From: Ascarosepion bandense
Taxonomy: Eukaryota > Mollusca > Cephalopoda > Sepiida > Sepiidae
Direction: 5' to 3'
Assembly (NCBI GenBank): GCA_037127315.1
Contig: JBBBDQ010001122.1
Location: forward strand, 8,204,001 to 8,268,000
Length of the DNA stretch: 64,000 nucleotides
Part shown: piece after piece, positions 40,920 through 52,299 of the stretch
How positions within the stretch are numbered: position 1 is the stretch's first letter
Layout of the letters: every line of letters begins with the position of its first letter
The notes under the pieces: generated by a model
What the model was told of the DNA's origin: nothing
What the model saw: the letters and a program-made list of their open reading frames with translations, nothing else
Databases searched by the model: none
Translations under genes and position numbers: made by a program

Positions 40920-41646
40920 CTAGCAGTATAGCCCGGCGTTGCTCGGATGTAATGAAAGCTTTCAAAGTAATCCATGGTCCTGGAGCTCAGACTCTTTGGA
41001 CTTTGTCACGAAGCACTAAAAGCAATAGTTTTTTCCAGTTAAAGCGAAACCGTAGACTGAAAGAAAAATGAATGGATGTAAGTCAAATTTTGATTTCTTG
41101 GTATCGATATCAAATAAGTTTTTTCGTCGTAAACTGAATTTTGAAGGCTAAATAAGTTCTCTGAGTAAATGGTATCATGGCTGAGACTAAGAACTACCAT
41201 TATACCTACTTAGAGCCAAACTCGAAGCAAAAACTAAAATAAAACAGCTGAAAAAAATACAGACATACAGGCAGATAAATAGACACACACACAAACATCT
41301 TGCCTTATATATATATATATTATCGATTTTCTGCACTATTGTAAGAACTGCAAACTTGAAATTTCTGAATAACTTTTCTTATGCTTTGTCTATGAGTGTA
41401 TCAAATTTGATTAACATTAGACCACTCCTTCTATAACCCGATTTTTTCGATTATCAATTTTTGATATTTATCGGGGGTACCTCGACACAAAACCTAGCTA
41501 AGAACACTCGCAGACGCCTTTAGTACAACTGTGTAAATTCTGAAGAAAATCGGTTCAGCCGTATTGGAGTCTATAGGTAACGGACACACACACAGACACA
41601 CACATACACACACACAGACCAAGTTCCATTTATAAATAAGTCTAGA
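40920..41646 (-). mobile_element. Helitron-like element, antisense (copy 2, 727 bp)
   Basis: On the minus strand it starts TCTAGACTTATTTATAAATG and ends AACGCCGGGCTATACTGCTAG-type sequence (terminal CTAG). A short stem (CCG/CGG) lies about 10 nt before the end. It sits precisely between A (40919) and T (41647), and it splits a family D repeat without target duplication. These are Helitron hallmarks. The interior is non-coding. Confidence 0.8.
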
Positions 41647-42080
41647 TATATACTTTCATTTTTATACTTTCATTGTGTTTTGACCCCAGTTTGGGGGTTA
41701 ACTATTTGCCCATAGCTGACACCCTAACAGAGAGGCAACTACAAACGTTGCTCTATATTGTAACAAAGCTTGACTTCAGAAACACTTTCTCATATTGCCT
41801 AGTTTAACAATGGCACCTCACGTTGGAGAGTTTTGCCAGTAGGTGCAGGCACTTGCAAATAGTTTATGATTGTCGATTTCTATTAACGACATTGAGACGC
41901 AGACCAAAAATGAGATGCTCCTTACATAGAGAACATCAGCATGGATTATTTCATGCCGATATCTAAATATTTTGAACAAAGTTTTATGGTTTCAACTGCA
42001 GATAAAATATATTGTTGGTCATTTTGTTTTAAAAATAAAAATATTGTTGGAAATTTTACTAAAACGTATTTATTGTTGAT
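41647..42080. repeat. Family D right part and unrecognised DNA
   Basis: CATTGTGTTTTGACCCCAG to CATAGCTGACACC completes the family D copy. 41730-41935 resembles 40443-40625. Confidence 0.55.
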
Positions 42081-42350
42081 CAAGAAGAGGCAGTTACTGT
42101 AAATGAGACACGTGATGAGGAAGGAGGGCTTGAAGAATCTGATATGCACAGGGATGACAGAGAGAAAGTTATACAAGGGGAAAACAGCACGTGGTATACT
42201 TCATGGGCTTGAGCAAAAGCATGACAGATTAGGGTTTGGAAGATATTCCAAGAAGATATATAGCAAGTGCTACAAGGAACAGAAAGATGTAGAGGTCCAT
42301 GATCGCCTACGTCCTGAAAAGATTCGAAACGTAAAAGAGGAAAGATAGAA
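42081..42350 (+). pseudogene. RTE-type 3' remnant
   Basis: KRQLL.MRHVMRKEGLKNLI in an 81-codon frame (42103-42348), then LHGLEQKHDRLGFGRYSKKI and VHDRLRPEKIRN in a shifted frame. It corresponds to LKFLGHAMRKESLENL through IAYVLKG of the intact copy. Confidence 0.75.
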
Positions 42351-42570
42351 AAATGTTTGGAGCTTCTAAATATTTTGAATACAGTTGTTTACTTTCAACT
42401 ACATGTAAAATGTATTGGTGGTTATACGTATATAAAAATATATTGCTGATGATTTTACTTTTCAAAATTTAAATGTTATTTTTTTAAATTTATTTCTGAG
42501 GTGAGTAATTTTCAATAATCTTGGAATTATTTCGAACTATTTTTCTAATCTTGGTTGATATATATTTTAA

Positions 42571-43240
42571 TATAGATGGAATACGAATAGAACACGAATG
42601 GATTACAAAGGGAATACAAATGAAATACGAATGGAATACAAAGGGAATACGAATGGAATACAAATGGAATACGAATGGAATACGAATAGAATAGCAAGGA
42701 AATACGAATGGAATACAAATGAAATACGAATGGAATACAAATTGAATACGAATAGAACACGAATGGAATACAAAGGGAATACGAATGAAATACGAATGGA
42801 ATACAAAGGGAATACAAATAGAATACAAATGGAATACGAATGAAATACGAATGGAATAGCAAGGAAATACGAATGGAATACAAGTGAAATACGAATGGAA
42901 TACAAATGGAATACGAATAGAACACGAATTGAATACAAAGGGATTACGAATGGAATACAAAAGGAAGACGAATGGAATACAAATAGGATATGAATGGAAT
43001 ACGAATGGAATATGAAGGGAATAGCAAGGAAATACGAATGGAATACAAATGAAATACGAATGGAATACAAAGGGAATACGAATGGAATATGAATGGAATA
43101 CAAATAGAATACAAATGGAATACGAATGGAATATGAAAGGAATAGCAAGGAAATACGAATGGAATACAAATGGACTACGAATAGAACACGAATGGAATAC
43201 AAAGGGTATACGAATGAAATACGAATGGAATACGAACGGA
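42571..43240. repeat. 11-bp satellite array 1 (GGAATACGAAT type)
   Basis: About 60 units of GGAATACGAAT / GGAATACAAAT / GGAATACAAAG with rare longer breaks at AATAGCAAGGAAATACGAAT. The unit has no stop in most frames, so both strands show 80-250 codon frames with 11-residue periodicity (IPFVFHSYSIR). These are not proteins. The GGAAT core recalls vertebrate pericentromeric satellites, probably by convergence. Confidence 0.95.
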
Positions 43241-43659
43241 GACACAATTTTCGATTAAGTACCCTTTGGTCATCATCAGGTGTCCATTGATTGGGCTAAT
43301 GTAGATGTTATAATAGACGGTGACGGTATAACTAACTAATATTAGTTGGTTATACATGTGTTACTATCATCTCGTGGTCATGAGTTCGATCCTTGAATCT
43401 GTTAGTGACGAACCAAATCCAACATGAAAGAAAAATAACTGAGTTCACTGGATATTTCGCAAAAATCAACAAGATAATCCATATCGGCCAATCCTCGCAA
43501 GAGGTTGAAACCCAGGGTTACAAATTCACACCTATCTAAATTAATATGTTTGCTCTATCACTGATATCGAGGACTTTCAAATAAGTATCGCGCATATATA
43601 ATATATAAATAATATAATATATATTAGAAGATTCCAAAGTCGACTGGAGGCCGAGGCTG
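43241..43659. other. Unrecognised DNA
   Basis: One tRNA box B-like GAGTTCGATCCTT at 43381-43393 without a box A partner. No gene. Confidence 0.4.
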
Positions 43660-43862
43660 AAGCTAGATGCGATAGTCTATCGCCCGGTTGACACACCACC
43701 CACGTCTATTGAACGGGTGAAGAGGCTCATCCGTTGTTTCCTGTTTAGGATGTGGTTTCCGGCTTTCTTTCTCTTTTCTAATCTTTTCACCCTTACGTAG
43801 CCCCCTGCACATCAGTGGCGTTACCGCCTTGCTCAGGGTGATATGATTAAGAAAAAAAAATA
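43660..43862 (+). mobile_element. Short element with LINE 3' tail, sense
   Basis: CTATCGCCCGGTTGACACAC, GAAGAGGCTCATCCGTTG, GATGTGGTTTCCGGCTTTC and then the shared tail GTAGCCCCCTGCACATCAGT, CTTGCTCAGGGTGATATG and poly-A. Single, non-tandem copy. Confidence 0.85.
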
Positions 43863-43868
43863 GCAACT

Positions 43869-43904
<36 letters not shown>

Positions 43905-43922
43905 TGGGTTATGTCTTATATA

Positions 43923-44302
43923 CTAGCAGTATAGCCCGGCGTTGCTTGGGTGTAATGAAAGCTTTAAAACTAATCCATGGTCCTGGAGCTCAGACTCAGC
44001 CTAAAGAATATTTGTCTGAAGTTTGGTGAGAATCAGATAAAAATTGTGGATTTGTATAAAAGACATACAGACAGATAAACAGACACACACACAAACAACT
44101 TGCCTTATATATATATATATATATATATATATTATCGATTTTCTGCACTATTGTTTCTTATGTCTTTGTCTATGAGTGTATCAAATTTGACCACTCCTTC
44201 TATAACCCGATTTTTTCTATTAACGATTTTCCATATTTATCGGGGGTATCTCGACACAAAACCTAGCTAAGAACACTCGCAGACGCTTATAGTACAACTG
44301 TG

Positions 44303-44303
<1 letters not shown>
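43923..44303 (-). mobile_element. Helitron-like element, antisense (copy 3, rearranged)
   Basis: Preceded by A and beginning CTAGCAGTATAGCCCGGCG on the plus strand. The interior lost the CGTAGACTGAAAG part and the 5' terminus. It breaks at ACAACTGTGTAA into (TA)n (44304-44356). Confidence 0.75.
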
Positions 44304-44359
<56 letters not shown>

Positions 44360-44400
44360 CACACACACACACACACACATACACATATATATATATATCG
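44304..44400. repeat. (TA)n and (CA)n microsatellites
   Basis: (TA)n at 44304-44356, (CA)n at 44359-44380, more TA after it. Confidence 0.95.
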
Positions 44401-44450
44401 TGTAATGGGCATCATTAAGTTTTTACATAATTTTTAATGTGTTCGTATAA

Positions 44451-44964
44451 TTTTTTTCTTTTCGGAACTCAAATTATATAAGAATTGTCCAAAGCTTTTA
44501 CACTTTCGAGCGCTTTCGGCTATTCTTTTAGTCATTATCATGAATTAATTTTGTTTTACTTGTAAATAAACATGCGGAAAGTTTATGCATATAGAGTCTT
44601 GTGTATGTTAAGTTCCGAACACAGGAAGCATCGAGATCTTCCAGGGCATATCCGTGATATACGTGCTGATAATGCATACATAATAGCATCATCTACATGC
44701 AAAAGAAGATTAAAAAACGGAGACTTTACTAATAAAAACGAGAAATCTTACACTTAATAACATCAATTATGAACATGGTAACAATGTGCTGTGTTTTGAA
44801 CTTAACATACACAAGACTCTATATGCATAAACTTTTCACATCTTTATTTATAAGTAAAGCAAAATTAATTCTTGATAATGGCTAAAAATATAGCCGAAAG
44901 CGCTCGAAAGTACAAAAGCTTTGTACGATTCTTATATAATTTGAGTTCCCAAGAGAAAAAAAAA
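44451..44964. repeat. Foldback element with 174-bp arms
   Basis: 44451-44624 and 44789-44964 are inverted repeats with roughly 90% agreement by eye, around a 164-bp spacer. The arms contain TTTCGAGCGCTTTCGGCT, a word pattern often seen at ends of Penelope-like elements (weak). No coding sequence is recognised. Confidence 0.85.
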
Positions 44965-45029
44965 TGCAAGCACATGAAAAATTATATAAAACCTAAATGA
45001 TAATACCTTGTCTGTCATTTTCAGTGAAA

Positions 45030-45267
45030 CATATATATATATATATATAGTCCTCCGCAGACAGATCTGTTTCGCTATATCACAGCTCATCAGTACGGTT
45101 AGACTCCGATTACTTTTAACCCAGGACTGAAACCCGACCGAATTGGCGTCAGTCGGCGATTCTACCTCTGGGCTATGGGCGTTCGGTAGAAGAAGGCAGA
45201 CTTTTTGCGTGTATATTGTCATTATACCCGCCCAATAGCCAGAGTGCTCTAATCCATTTCTGAATGA

Positions 45268-45290
<23 letters not shown>
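45030..45290 (-). mobile_element. SINE family B, antisense
   Basis: After (TA)n: GTCCTCCGCAGACAGATCTG, then on the minus strand the tRNA-like head CATAGCCCAGAGGTAGAATC and GGGTTTCAGTCCTGGGTT. It runs to TCTAATCCATTTCTGAATGA. (TA)n at 45270-45331 follows. Confidence 0.85.
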
Positions 45291-45331
<41 letters not shown>

Positions 45332-45335
<4 letters not shown>

Positions 45336-45898
45336 TTGCTGTTAGTCCTCGGTATGAAGATAAACTGTATCAGGCAGCAAAGCCTCTGATCGGGAGATTA
45401 GATGTTTTGAGGCGCGTGGAATCATCATTTATGTGTTCTTTCTTTTTTTTTTCTGTTAGGGACTCCTCAAACAAAAACACTATGAAAGTGTAGAAATACA
45501 TTTTAATAGCAAAAATACCAGCAATAGATTTTTATACAAATAAATGATACACAATACATTTAGTAAAATTAACAACAGTACATTTTTAGAGCGAAATGAC
45601 TACCAATACGTTTTTACCGTAGGTTTTTCTCCAGGTGAGCATAACCAATTAAGACGAACTTAGCCAAGCTAAGCCAAGCTTTGTATCCAGTTACAGCGTA
45701 TTTAGGGGCTGGTTAATCCTTGACAAGTTGCCCGAGCATCCACGCTCGTGTTTCCTACATTAAAAACCGACCTTGTGTCACAACTTGCTCCAGTAAATAC
45801 AATACACATATTAGAATTACTAACAATACATTTTATAGTCAAATGACCAGCATACATTTTTATTTGTAGTGACGTTCTAAAAATATTTAAAAATGGGG
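45332..45898 (-). repeat. Family D-like repeats, antisense, and A-rich DNA
   Basis: GCAAAGCCTCTGATCGGGAG at 45379-45398 mirrors the CCAGAGGTCTTGCTG part of family D. Words such as ATACATTTTTAGAGCGAAATGACTACCAATACG are the antisense of the AAAATGTAT series of that family. No gene. Confidence 0.5.
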
Positions 45899-45899
45899 T

Positions 45900-46262
45900 T
45901 TAATTTTTTTTTAATCATATCACCCCGAGCAAGGCGGTAATGCCACTGATGTGTAGGGAGCTACATAAGAGAAGAGAGTGAAGAAGAAGACGAACCAGTT
46001 AGAAAGAAACAAGAGACGGATGGGAATACAGGTGTGATGACAGTTGCAAAGGTGGAGAGAAAGTAAAGGATATATGGGGTGGTGAAGAAAGAATTAGAGT
46101 CAAGTGGTTAATAGGTGAGTATTGACATTGCATTTAAATTCCCGGAGGTTGTAGCCATCAGGAAAGCAAGAATATGGGAGCGTGTTCCACAGGCGGGAAG
46201 TGCGAGAGAAGAAGCTGCAGGAGTAGAATTGTCGTCTGCATTTGGTTAATCTAACTGTGAAA
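45900..46262 (-). pseudogene. LINE 3' end, antisense, short
   Basis: T-run, ATCATATCACCCCGAGCAAG, GTGTAGGGAGCTACATAAG, then ORF2 end (KFKCNVNTHL, FPDGY, RLWNTLP-like) up to about 46262. 5' truncated. Confidence 0.85.
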
Positions 46263-46849
46263 AATATTTATACTTCGGGATTATTAACCGATAGAGGTGT
46301 TGATAACCCCCTAAACAACATCAAACAACCAAAACAAGTATTTTTAGTTACATATGAAACGATTTTTGTAGGTATGTATACTGGCATTACAATTGCAGAT
46401 TTAACAGACAATAATTAGTATCTGTCGTTAGCAATATGTCGGCCCGAACTATTGACAGATATCAGACTGATTACAAATCTTTTCGAGTCAGTTTTATTCT
46501 CTATTTTTATTGCAATTATTTTATTGTTTGCTTTCGATGTTGTTGTTTTTTTTTTCTTGTTTATTTGTGGTTTGTATTTTCTTTTTCAATCTTTGAGAGC
46601 AAATTGAAAGCCTTTTTCTGCCCCAGCCTTTACCGCATTAATATACATCGGAAATTAACAATTACGGACCGTGGTCAGTTGGCTTGGCAATGTAGTCCCG
46701 ACGTTGGAAACAAACAGGCCATAGACCGGTCAATACGAGACGCTCGTAGACTTACAATGCGTTTTTTAATTTCCTGGTAAATGGTATATTCAAATTAGAT
46801 AATGACGTCAGCTTCGCCATATTGAGAAGGTTATTTTCTGTTGTTAGAA
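46263..46849. other. Unrecognised DNA
   Basis: A 114-codon plus frame (46436-46780) has a hydrophobic Phe/Cys-rich stretch and a charged end. No family recognised and no flanking signals; I do not call it a gene. Confidence 0.4.
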
Positions 46850-49195
46850 AGTTTTTCTATGTATTTTCATGTCTTCTCTTTTTTCTCATACTTTGCTTTT
46901 GTTTCTTTTTTGTTTTTTCTTCTTTAATCCATTGTTTTTTCTTTCTTTCTTTCTTTTTCCTAGTTTTTTTTATCTTTTTATTTTTCCTAATTATCTTACT
47001 ATCTTTCTTCTTCGTAGTTTTCTTTCTATCTTTCTGTTTCATAGTTTTCTTTTTATCTTTATTTTTGCCAGTTTTCTGTTTAAAATTCTTTTTCCTAGTT
47101 TTCTTTCTATATTACTTTTTCCTAGTTTTTTTATTCATTCATTTTCCTAGTTTTCTTTTTATCATTCTTTTACTAGTTTTCCTTCTATCTTTCTTTTTCC
47201 TAGTTTTTTTCTATCTTTCTTTTCCCTAGTTTTTTTCTCTTTCTTTTTCCTAGTTTTTTTGCTATCTTTCTTTTCCCTATTTTTCTTTCTATCTTTCTTT
47301 TTCCTAGTTTTTTCTATCTTTCTTTTCCCTAGTTTTTTTCTATTTCTTTTTCCTAGTTTTTTTCTATCTTTCTTTTCCCTAGTTTTTTTCTATCTTTCTT
47401 TTCCCTAGTTTTTTTTTCTGTCTTTCTTTTTCCTAGTTTTTTTCTATCTTTCTTTTCCCTAGTTTTTTTCTATCTTTCTTTTTCCTAGTTTTTTTGCTAT
47501 CTTTCTTTTCTCTAGTTTTTTTCTATCTTTCTTTTTCCTAGTTTTTTTTCTATCTTTCTTTTCTCTATTTTTTTCTATCTTTCTTTTTCTTAGTTTTTTA
47601 TCTTTATTTTCCTAGTTTTCTTTTTATCATTCTTTTACTAGTTTTTTTCTATATTTCTTTTCCCTAGTTTTTTTCTATCTTTCTTTTTCCTAGTTTTTTT
47701 CTATCTTTCTTTTTACTAGTTTTTTTCTATCTTTCTTTTTTCAAGTTTTTTCTATCTTTCTTTTTCCTAGTTTTTTATCTTTATTTTCCTAGTTTTCTTT
47801 TTCTCATTCTTTTTCCTAGTTTTTTTTATCTTTCTTTTCCCTAGTTTTTTTTAATCTTTATTTTCCTAGTTTTCTTTTTATCTTTCTTTTTCCTAGGTTT
47901 CTTTTTATCTTTCTTTTTCCTAGTTTATTTTTCATCATTCCTTTTCTAGTTTACTTTTTATCTTTCTATTTTTAGTTTTCTATTTATCATTTCTTTTTCT
48001 AGTTTTCTTTTTATCATTCTTTTTCCTAGATTTATTTTTGTGTTTATTTTTCCTAGTTTTCTTTCTACATTTCTTTTTGCTAGTTTTCTTTTTAACATTC
48101 CATTTTTCGTTTTCTTTCTCTCTTTCTTTTTCCTAGTTTTGTTTTTATCATTCTTTTTCCTATATTTCTTTTTAAAGTTTTCTTTCTATCTTTCTTTTTC
48201 TTAGTTTCTTTTTCTTTTTTGTAGTTACTTTTTAACTTTCTTTTTCCTAGTTTTCTTTTTGTTCTTATTTTTCCTGGGTTTTTTTTATCTTTCTTTTTCC
48301 TAGGTTTCTTTTTATAATTCTTTTTCCTGGTTTTCCTTCTTTTTTCTAGTTTTCTTTATTTTTATTTTTCCTAGATTTATTTCTATTTTTCTTTTTCCTA
48401 CATTTCTTTCTATCTTTCTTTTTCCCAGTTTTCTTTTTATCGTTCCTTTTTCTAGTTTACATTTTACCTTTCTTTTTTTAGTTTTCTATTCATCATTTTT
48501 TCTTAGTTTTCTTTCTGTTTTTTTTCTAGTTTTCTTTCTGTCATACTTTTTCCGAGTTTTCTTTCAAACTTTATTTTTCCAAATTTTCTATCTATGTTTT
48601 TTTTCCTAGTTTTTTTTTATCATTCATTTTCCTAGTTTTCGTTTTATCTTCGTTTTCTTTTTATCATTCTTTCTCTTGGGTTTCTTTTTATCATTTTTTT
48701 CGTACTTTTTTTTATCTTTCTTTTTCCTAGTTTTTTGTTTATATTTTTCCTAGTTTTTTCATGATTTTTCGTTTTTTTATCTTTATTTTTCCTAGTTTCC
48801 TTTTTAACTTTTCTTTCTGTTTTTGATTTTCCTAGTTTTCTTTTTATCTATCTTTTTCGTAGTTTTCATTCTATCGTTCTTTTTCCTTATTTTCTTTTTA
48901 TCATTCTTTTTCGTAGATTTATTTTTGTTTTTTTTTCATAGTTTTCTTTCTGTTTTCTTTTTCCTAGTTTTCTTTTTATCTTTCTTTTTCCTAATTTTTA
49001 TTCTATCTTTCTTTTCCCTAGTTTTCTTTTTATCATTCCTTTTCATAGATTTTTTTTTCTAGTCTTCTTTCAATCTTTCTTTTTTCCATTTTTCTTTCCA
49101 TTTTTTTCCTAGTTTTTTTTTATCATTCCTTTTCCTGGTTTTCTTTTTATCTTTCTTTTTTTAGTTTTCTTTTTATCATTCTTTTCCTTAGTGTT
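46850..49195. repeat. Degenerate polypyrimidine tandem repeat, 2.3 kb
   Basis: About 90 copies of a 24-27 bp unit such as TTTTTCTATCTTTCTTTTTC with CTAG between units. The plus strand is almost pure C/T with regular TAG interruptions. Frames give Phe/Leu/Ser-only peptides. Confidence 0.95.
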
Positions 49196-49374
49196 CCTTT
49201 CCAAGGCATGAGAGTAGCTGCAGACAGAGTATTAAAGAGTAAGAGGCACAAGTTACGGGAATATATCGGTTGTCCGTAGACTTGGAAAAGTTTGAACAGT
49301 GGTGATCGAGGAAACACCCATTTGAGATTCCGTTCTTCACAGCCGTGGTTTGTGTTAGAACGCTGCTGTCGTAG
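49196..49374. other. Short unique-looking spacer
   Basis: About 180 bp separating two arrays; nothing recognised. Confidence 0.5.
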
Positions 49375-50350
49375 AATAGAATACGAAAGGAATACGAAAT
49401 GAATACGAAGGGAATGCTAAGGGAATACGAATGGAATACGAATGAAATTCGAAGGGAATACGAATGAAATATGAATGAAATACAAATGGAATACGAATGG
49501 AATAAGAATGAAATACGAAGGGAATACGAATAGAATATGAATGGAATACGAATCGAATACAAAGGGAATACAAATGGAATGCGAATGGAACACAAAGGAA
49601 ATGCGAATGGAATACGAATGAAATACAATGGGAATACGAATCAAATACGAATGGAATACGAATAGAATACGAATGGAATACGAATGGAATACAAATGGAA
49701 TACGAATAGAATACGAATGGAATGCGAATGGAATACAAATGGAATACGAATAGAACACGAATGGAATACAAAGAGAATACAAATGAATACGAATAGAATA
49801 CGAATGGAATACAAAGGTAATACGAATCAAATACGAATGGAATACGAATGGAATACGAATAGAACACGAATGGAATACAAAGAGAATACAAATGAATACG
49901 AATAGAATACGAATGGAATACAAAGGTAATACGAATCAAATACGAATGGAATACGAATGGAATACGAATCGAATACAAAGGGAATACGAATGGAATACAA
50001 ATAGAATACGAATTGAATATGAAGGGAATAGCAAGGAAATACGAATGGAATACAAATGAAATACGAATGAAATACAAATGGAATACGAATGGAATACGAA
50101 CGGAGTACAAATGGAATACGAATTGAATACAAAGGGAATACGAATAGAATATAAACGAAATACGAATGAAATATAAAGGGAATACGAATGAAATATAAAG
50201 GGAATACGCATGGAATATAAAGGGAATACGAATGGAATACAAAGCGAATACGAATGTAATAAGAAGGGAATACGAATGGAATACAAAGGGAATACAAATG
50301 GAATACGAATGGAATACAAAGGGAATACGAATGGAATACGAAGGGAATAT
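49375..50350. repeat. 11-bp satellite array 2
   Basis: About 88 units of GGAATACGAAT and close variants in the same orientation as array 1, 6.1 kb away. A higher-order duplication is visible: the stretch AATACAAAGAGAATACAAAT to AATACGAATCAAATACGAAT occurs at 49766-49835 and again at 49876-49945. The longest frame (295 codons, minus) is satellite translation. Confidence 0.95.
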
Positions 50351-50596
50351 GTGTGGCTTTCTACAATGAGAGTGGCATGGTAAGTCTTAGTAAACTAAGG
50401 CATGTAGTTTGTCTGAGACGTTTTGGAAATAACGATGGAACAGTGAGAGGCTTGGACACTTCATCGTTGGGAAAAGAGTTGTAAAGTGGAAAATAACTTA
50501 TCACCACATGGACGTGGAGACGCTTTTGGTAACTATCAAGAGTGGAATGTGAAGGGTGACAGTTTCTGCCCATATATGGCAGCGGCAGTTCATATC
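50351..50596. other. Unrecognised DNA
   Basis: Nothing recognised; no satellite units remain. Confidence 0.4.
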
Positions 50597-50857
50597 TGTG
50601 TTGTGGTCCAGTGGATATCGGCTCGGACCGAAAAAACGGTGAACCGAGTTCGAATTCCATTTGAATTCGTGGTACTCAATTCCGCACAAATAGGAAAATG
50701 TATTAATCCGCTTCTCTCTCCAGCTATGGATTAAATAGCAAGACCGATTGGTTTGTATAGCCTTGGTTGGCAACTAGTCTACTGCAGAAGGTAATAGCAT
50801 CTTACGTTCGGGACATGATCGCCCAAGCGTGTATCACGATGGCACTTGATTGACTTA
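50597..50857 (+). mobile_element. SINE family A monomer
   Basis: GTGTTGTGGTCCAGTGGATA (box A), GAGTTCGAATTCC (box B), body, and the GTATCACGATGGCACTTGAT end. The stem-loop is deleted. Confidence 0.85.
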
Positions 50858-50879
50858 ATTTTCTGACTTTTTCAAAGTG

Positions 50880-51110
50880 CGAAGAAAGCAGGAAGAGTCA
50901 GGTACAGGGAACCGATTATTTTTGCAGCATCTTTAGCGATAGATCTTATGTAAGTGTCCCACCTAAGGTCTGCTTTCAGTTTAAGGAGAATTTGTAATGT
51001 GATAGGTCCCGACTTGGCGGTTCGACTCAAGCCACTTTCTCACCGGCGGGATGTGGCTTCCCTCTGTCTATCAGTACCGCCTTGCTTGGGGTGAAACGAT
51101 AAAAAAAAAA
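50880..51110 (+). pseudogene. Rearranged LINE fragments
   Basis: Antisense SADLRWDTYIRSIAKDAAKI-like part (50930-50985) abuts a sense NVIGPDLAVRLKPLSHRRDV and SLCLS part (50995-51070), then the tail CCTTGCTTGGGGTGAAACG with poly-A. Inverted join within 200 bp. Confidence 0.75.
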
Positions 51111-51202
51111 AACGCTGGTAGCCTAACAACGCTGCTGGTGTCAATTATATTTTTTTATAAGTCATTTTTCGGAGAGGAGTTGGACACAAATTATAAGCCG
51201 CT

Positions 51203-51418
51203 GTCAGTCAGTTAAGTGCCATACGTGATACACGCTTTTGACGATCATGTCATGAAAGAGACATGACTGACTAGGCAGAAGATTATCCCGCAGTAGGTTG
51301 CCATTACTTTCTGCGGTAGGCTATAGAACCCAATCTTTCCTTTTATTGAACCCATAACTGGATGGAAAAGACGGATTAATAACTTGCCCAAGGGTATTTG
51401 CGCGTAAGTGAATGCAAT
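51203..51418 (-). mobile_element. SINE family A, truncated by a simple repeat
   Basis: GTCAGTCAGTTAAGTGCCATA to GCGTAAGTGAATGCAATG. The tRNA-like head is missing: the sequence breaks off into a T-rich repeat at 51419. Confidence 0.85.
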
Positions 51419-52110
51419 GTTTTCTTTTTCTTATTTTTCTTTCTATCTGATTTTTTCCTAGTTTTCTTTTTATCTTTCTTTTTCCTGTTTTTTAATGTTT
51501 TATGTTTCATCTTTTTACATTTTCTATGAGTTTTTATGTTTTTTTAAAAAATGTTTTAATTTTTTTCTATGTCTTATGTATTTTATGTTTTTTATGTTTT
51601 ATGTTTTTTATGCTTTATGTTTTTATTTTTTAATGTTTTATAGTTTATGCTTTTATGATTTTATGTTTCTTATGTTTTTATGTGTTATTTTTTATGTTTT
51701 TAAGTTTTCTTTTTTATCTTTCTTTTTCCTGTTTTTTTAATGTTTTATGTTTTATCTTTTTACGTTTTCTATGAGTTTTTTTTAAATGTTTTAATTTTTT
51801 GTTTTGTCTCTTACGTTTTTATGTTTTTTATGTCTTATGTATTTTATGTTTTTTTATGTTTTATGTTTTTCATTTTTTATGCTTTATGTTTTTGTTTTTT
51901 TAATATTTTATAGTTTATGTTTTTATGATTTTATGTTTTTTGTGTTATGTTTTTTGTTTTTTTATGTTTTATGTTTTTCATTTTTTATGCTTTATGTTTT
52001 TGTTTTTTAATATTTTATAGTTTATGTTTATATGATTTTATGTTTTTTATGTGTTATGTTTTTTATGTTTTTTTATGTTTTATGTTTTTTAATGTTTTGT
52101 GTTTAATGTT
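51419..52110. repeat. (TTTTATG)n-type T-rich repeat
   Basis: Starts with the TTTCTTTTTC words of the 47-kb array and grades into TTTTATGTTTTATG units with a 180-240 bp higher-order repeat. Phe/Tyr/Cys-rich frames are artefacts. Confidence 0.92.
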
Positions 52111-52299
52111 GGAAAAATTTATATGTTTATTTTCATAGAATTAGGTAAGTCTCTCCCACGCCCATATACTTTAATATCAATTTTTCTCTATTAAAATTAA
52201 TACCAATCTTTATTCTATATAATCCAGCTACTGAGACAAAGGTTTTCATCATTTTGATTCATCATATGTTGATTTGATACGATACGATATCTGATATCT

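Noticed and set aside
42490..43247. 251- and 214-codon minus frames
   Set aside because: Same satellite, array 1; no start context, no domain.
46436..46780. Host gene exon (114-codon frame)
   Set aside because: No recognisable domain, no splice or promoter context, low-complexity hydrophobic part.
46822..47229. 135-codon hydrophobic plus frame resembling a multi-pass membrane protein
   Set aside because: Polypyrimidine repeat read in one phase.
49355..50242. 295-codon minus frame rich in Phe/Ser/Tyr/Ile
   Set aside because: Pure translation of the 11-bp satellite, with 11-residue periodicity and similar frames in other phases.
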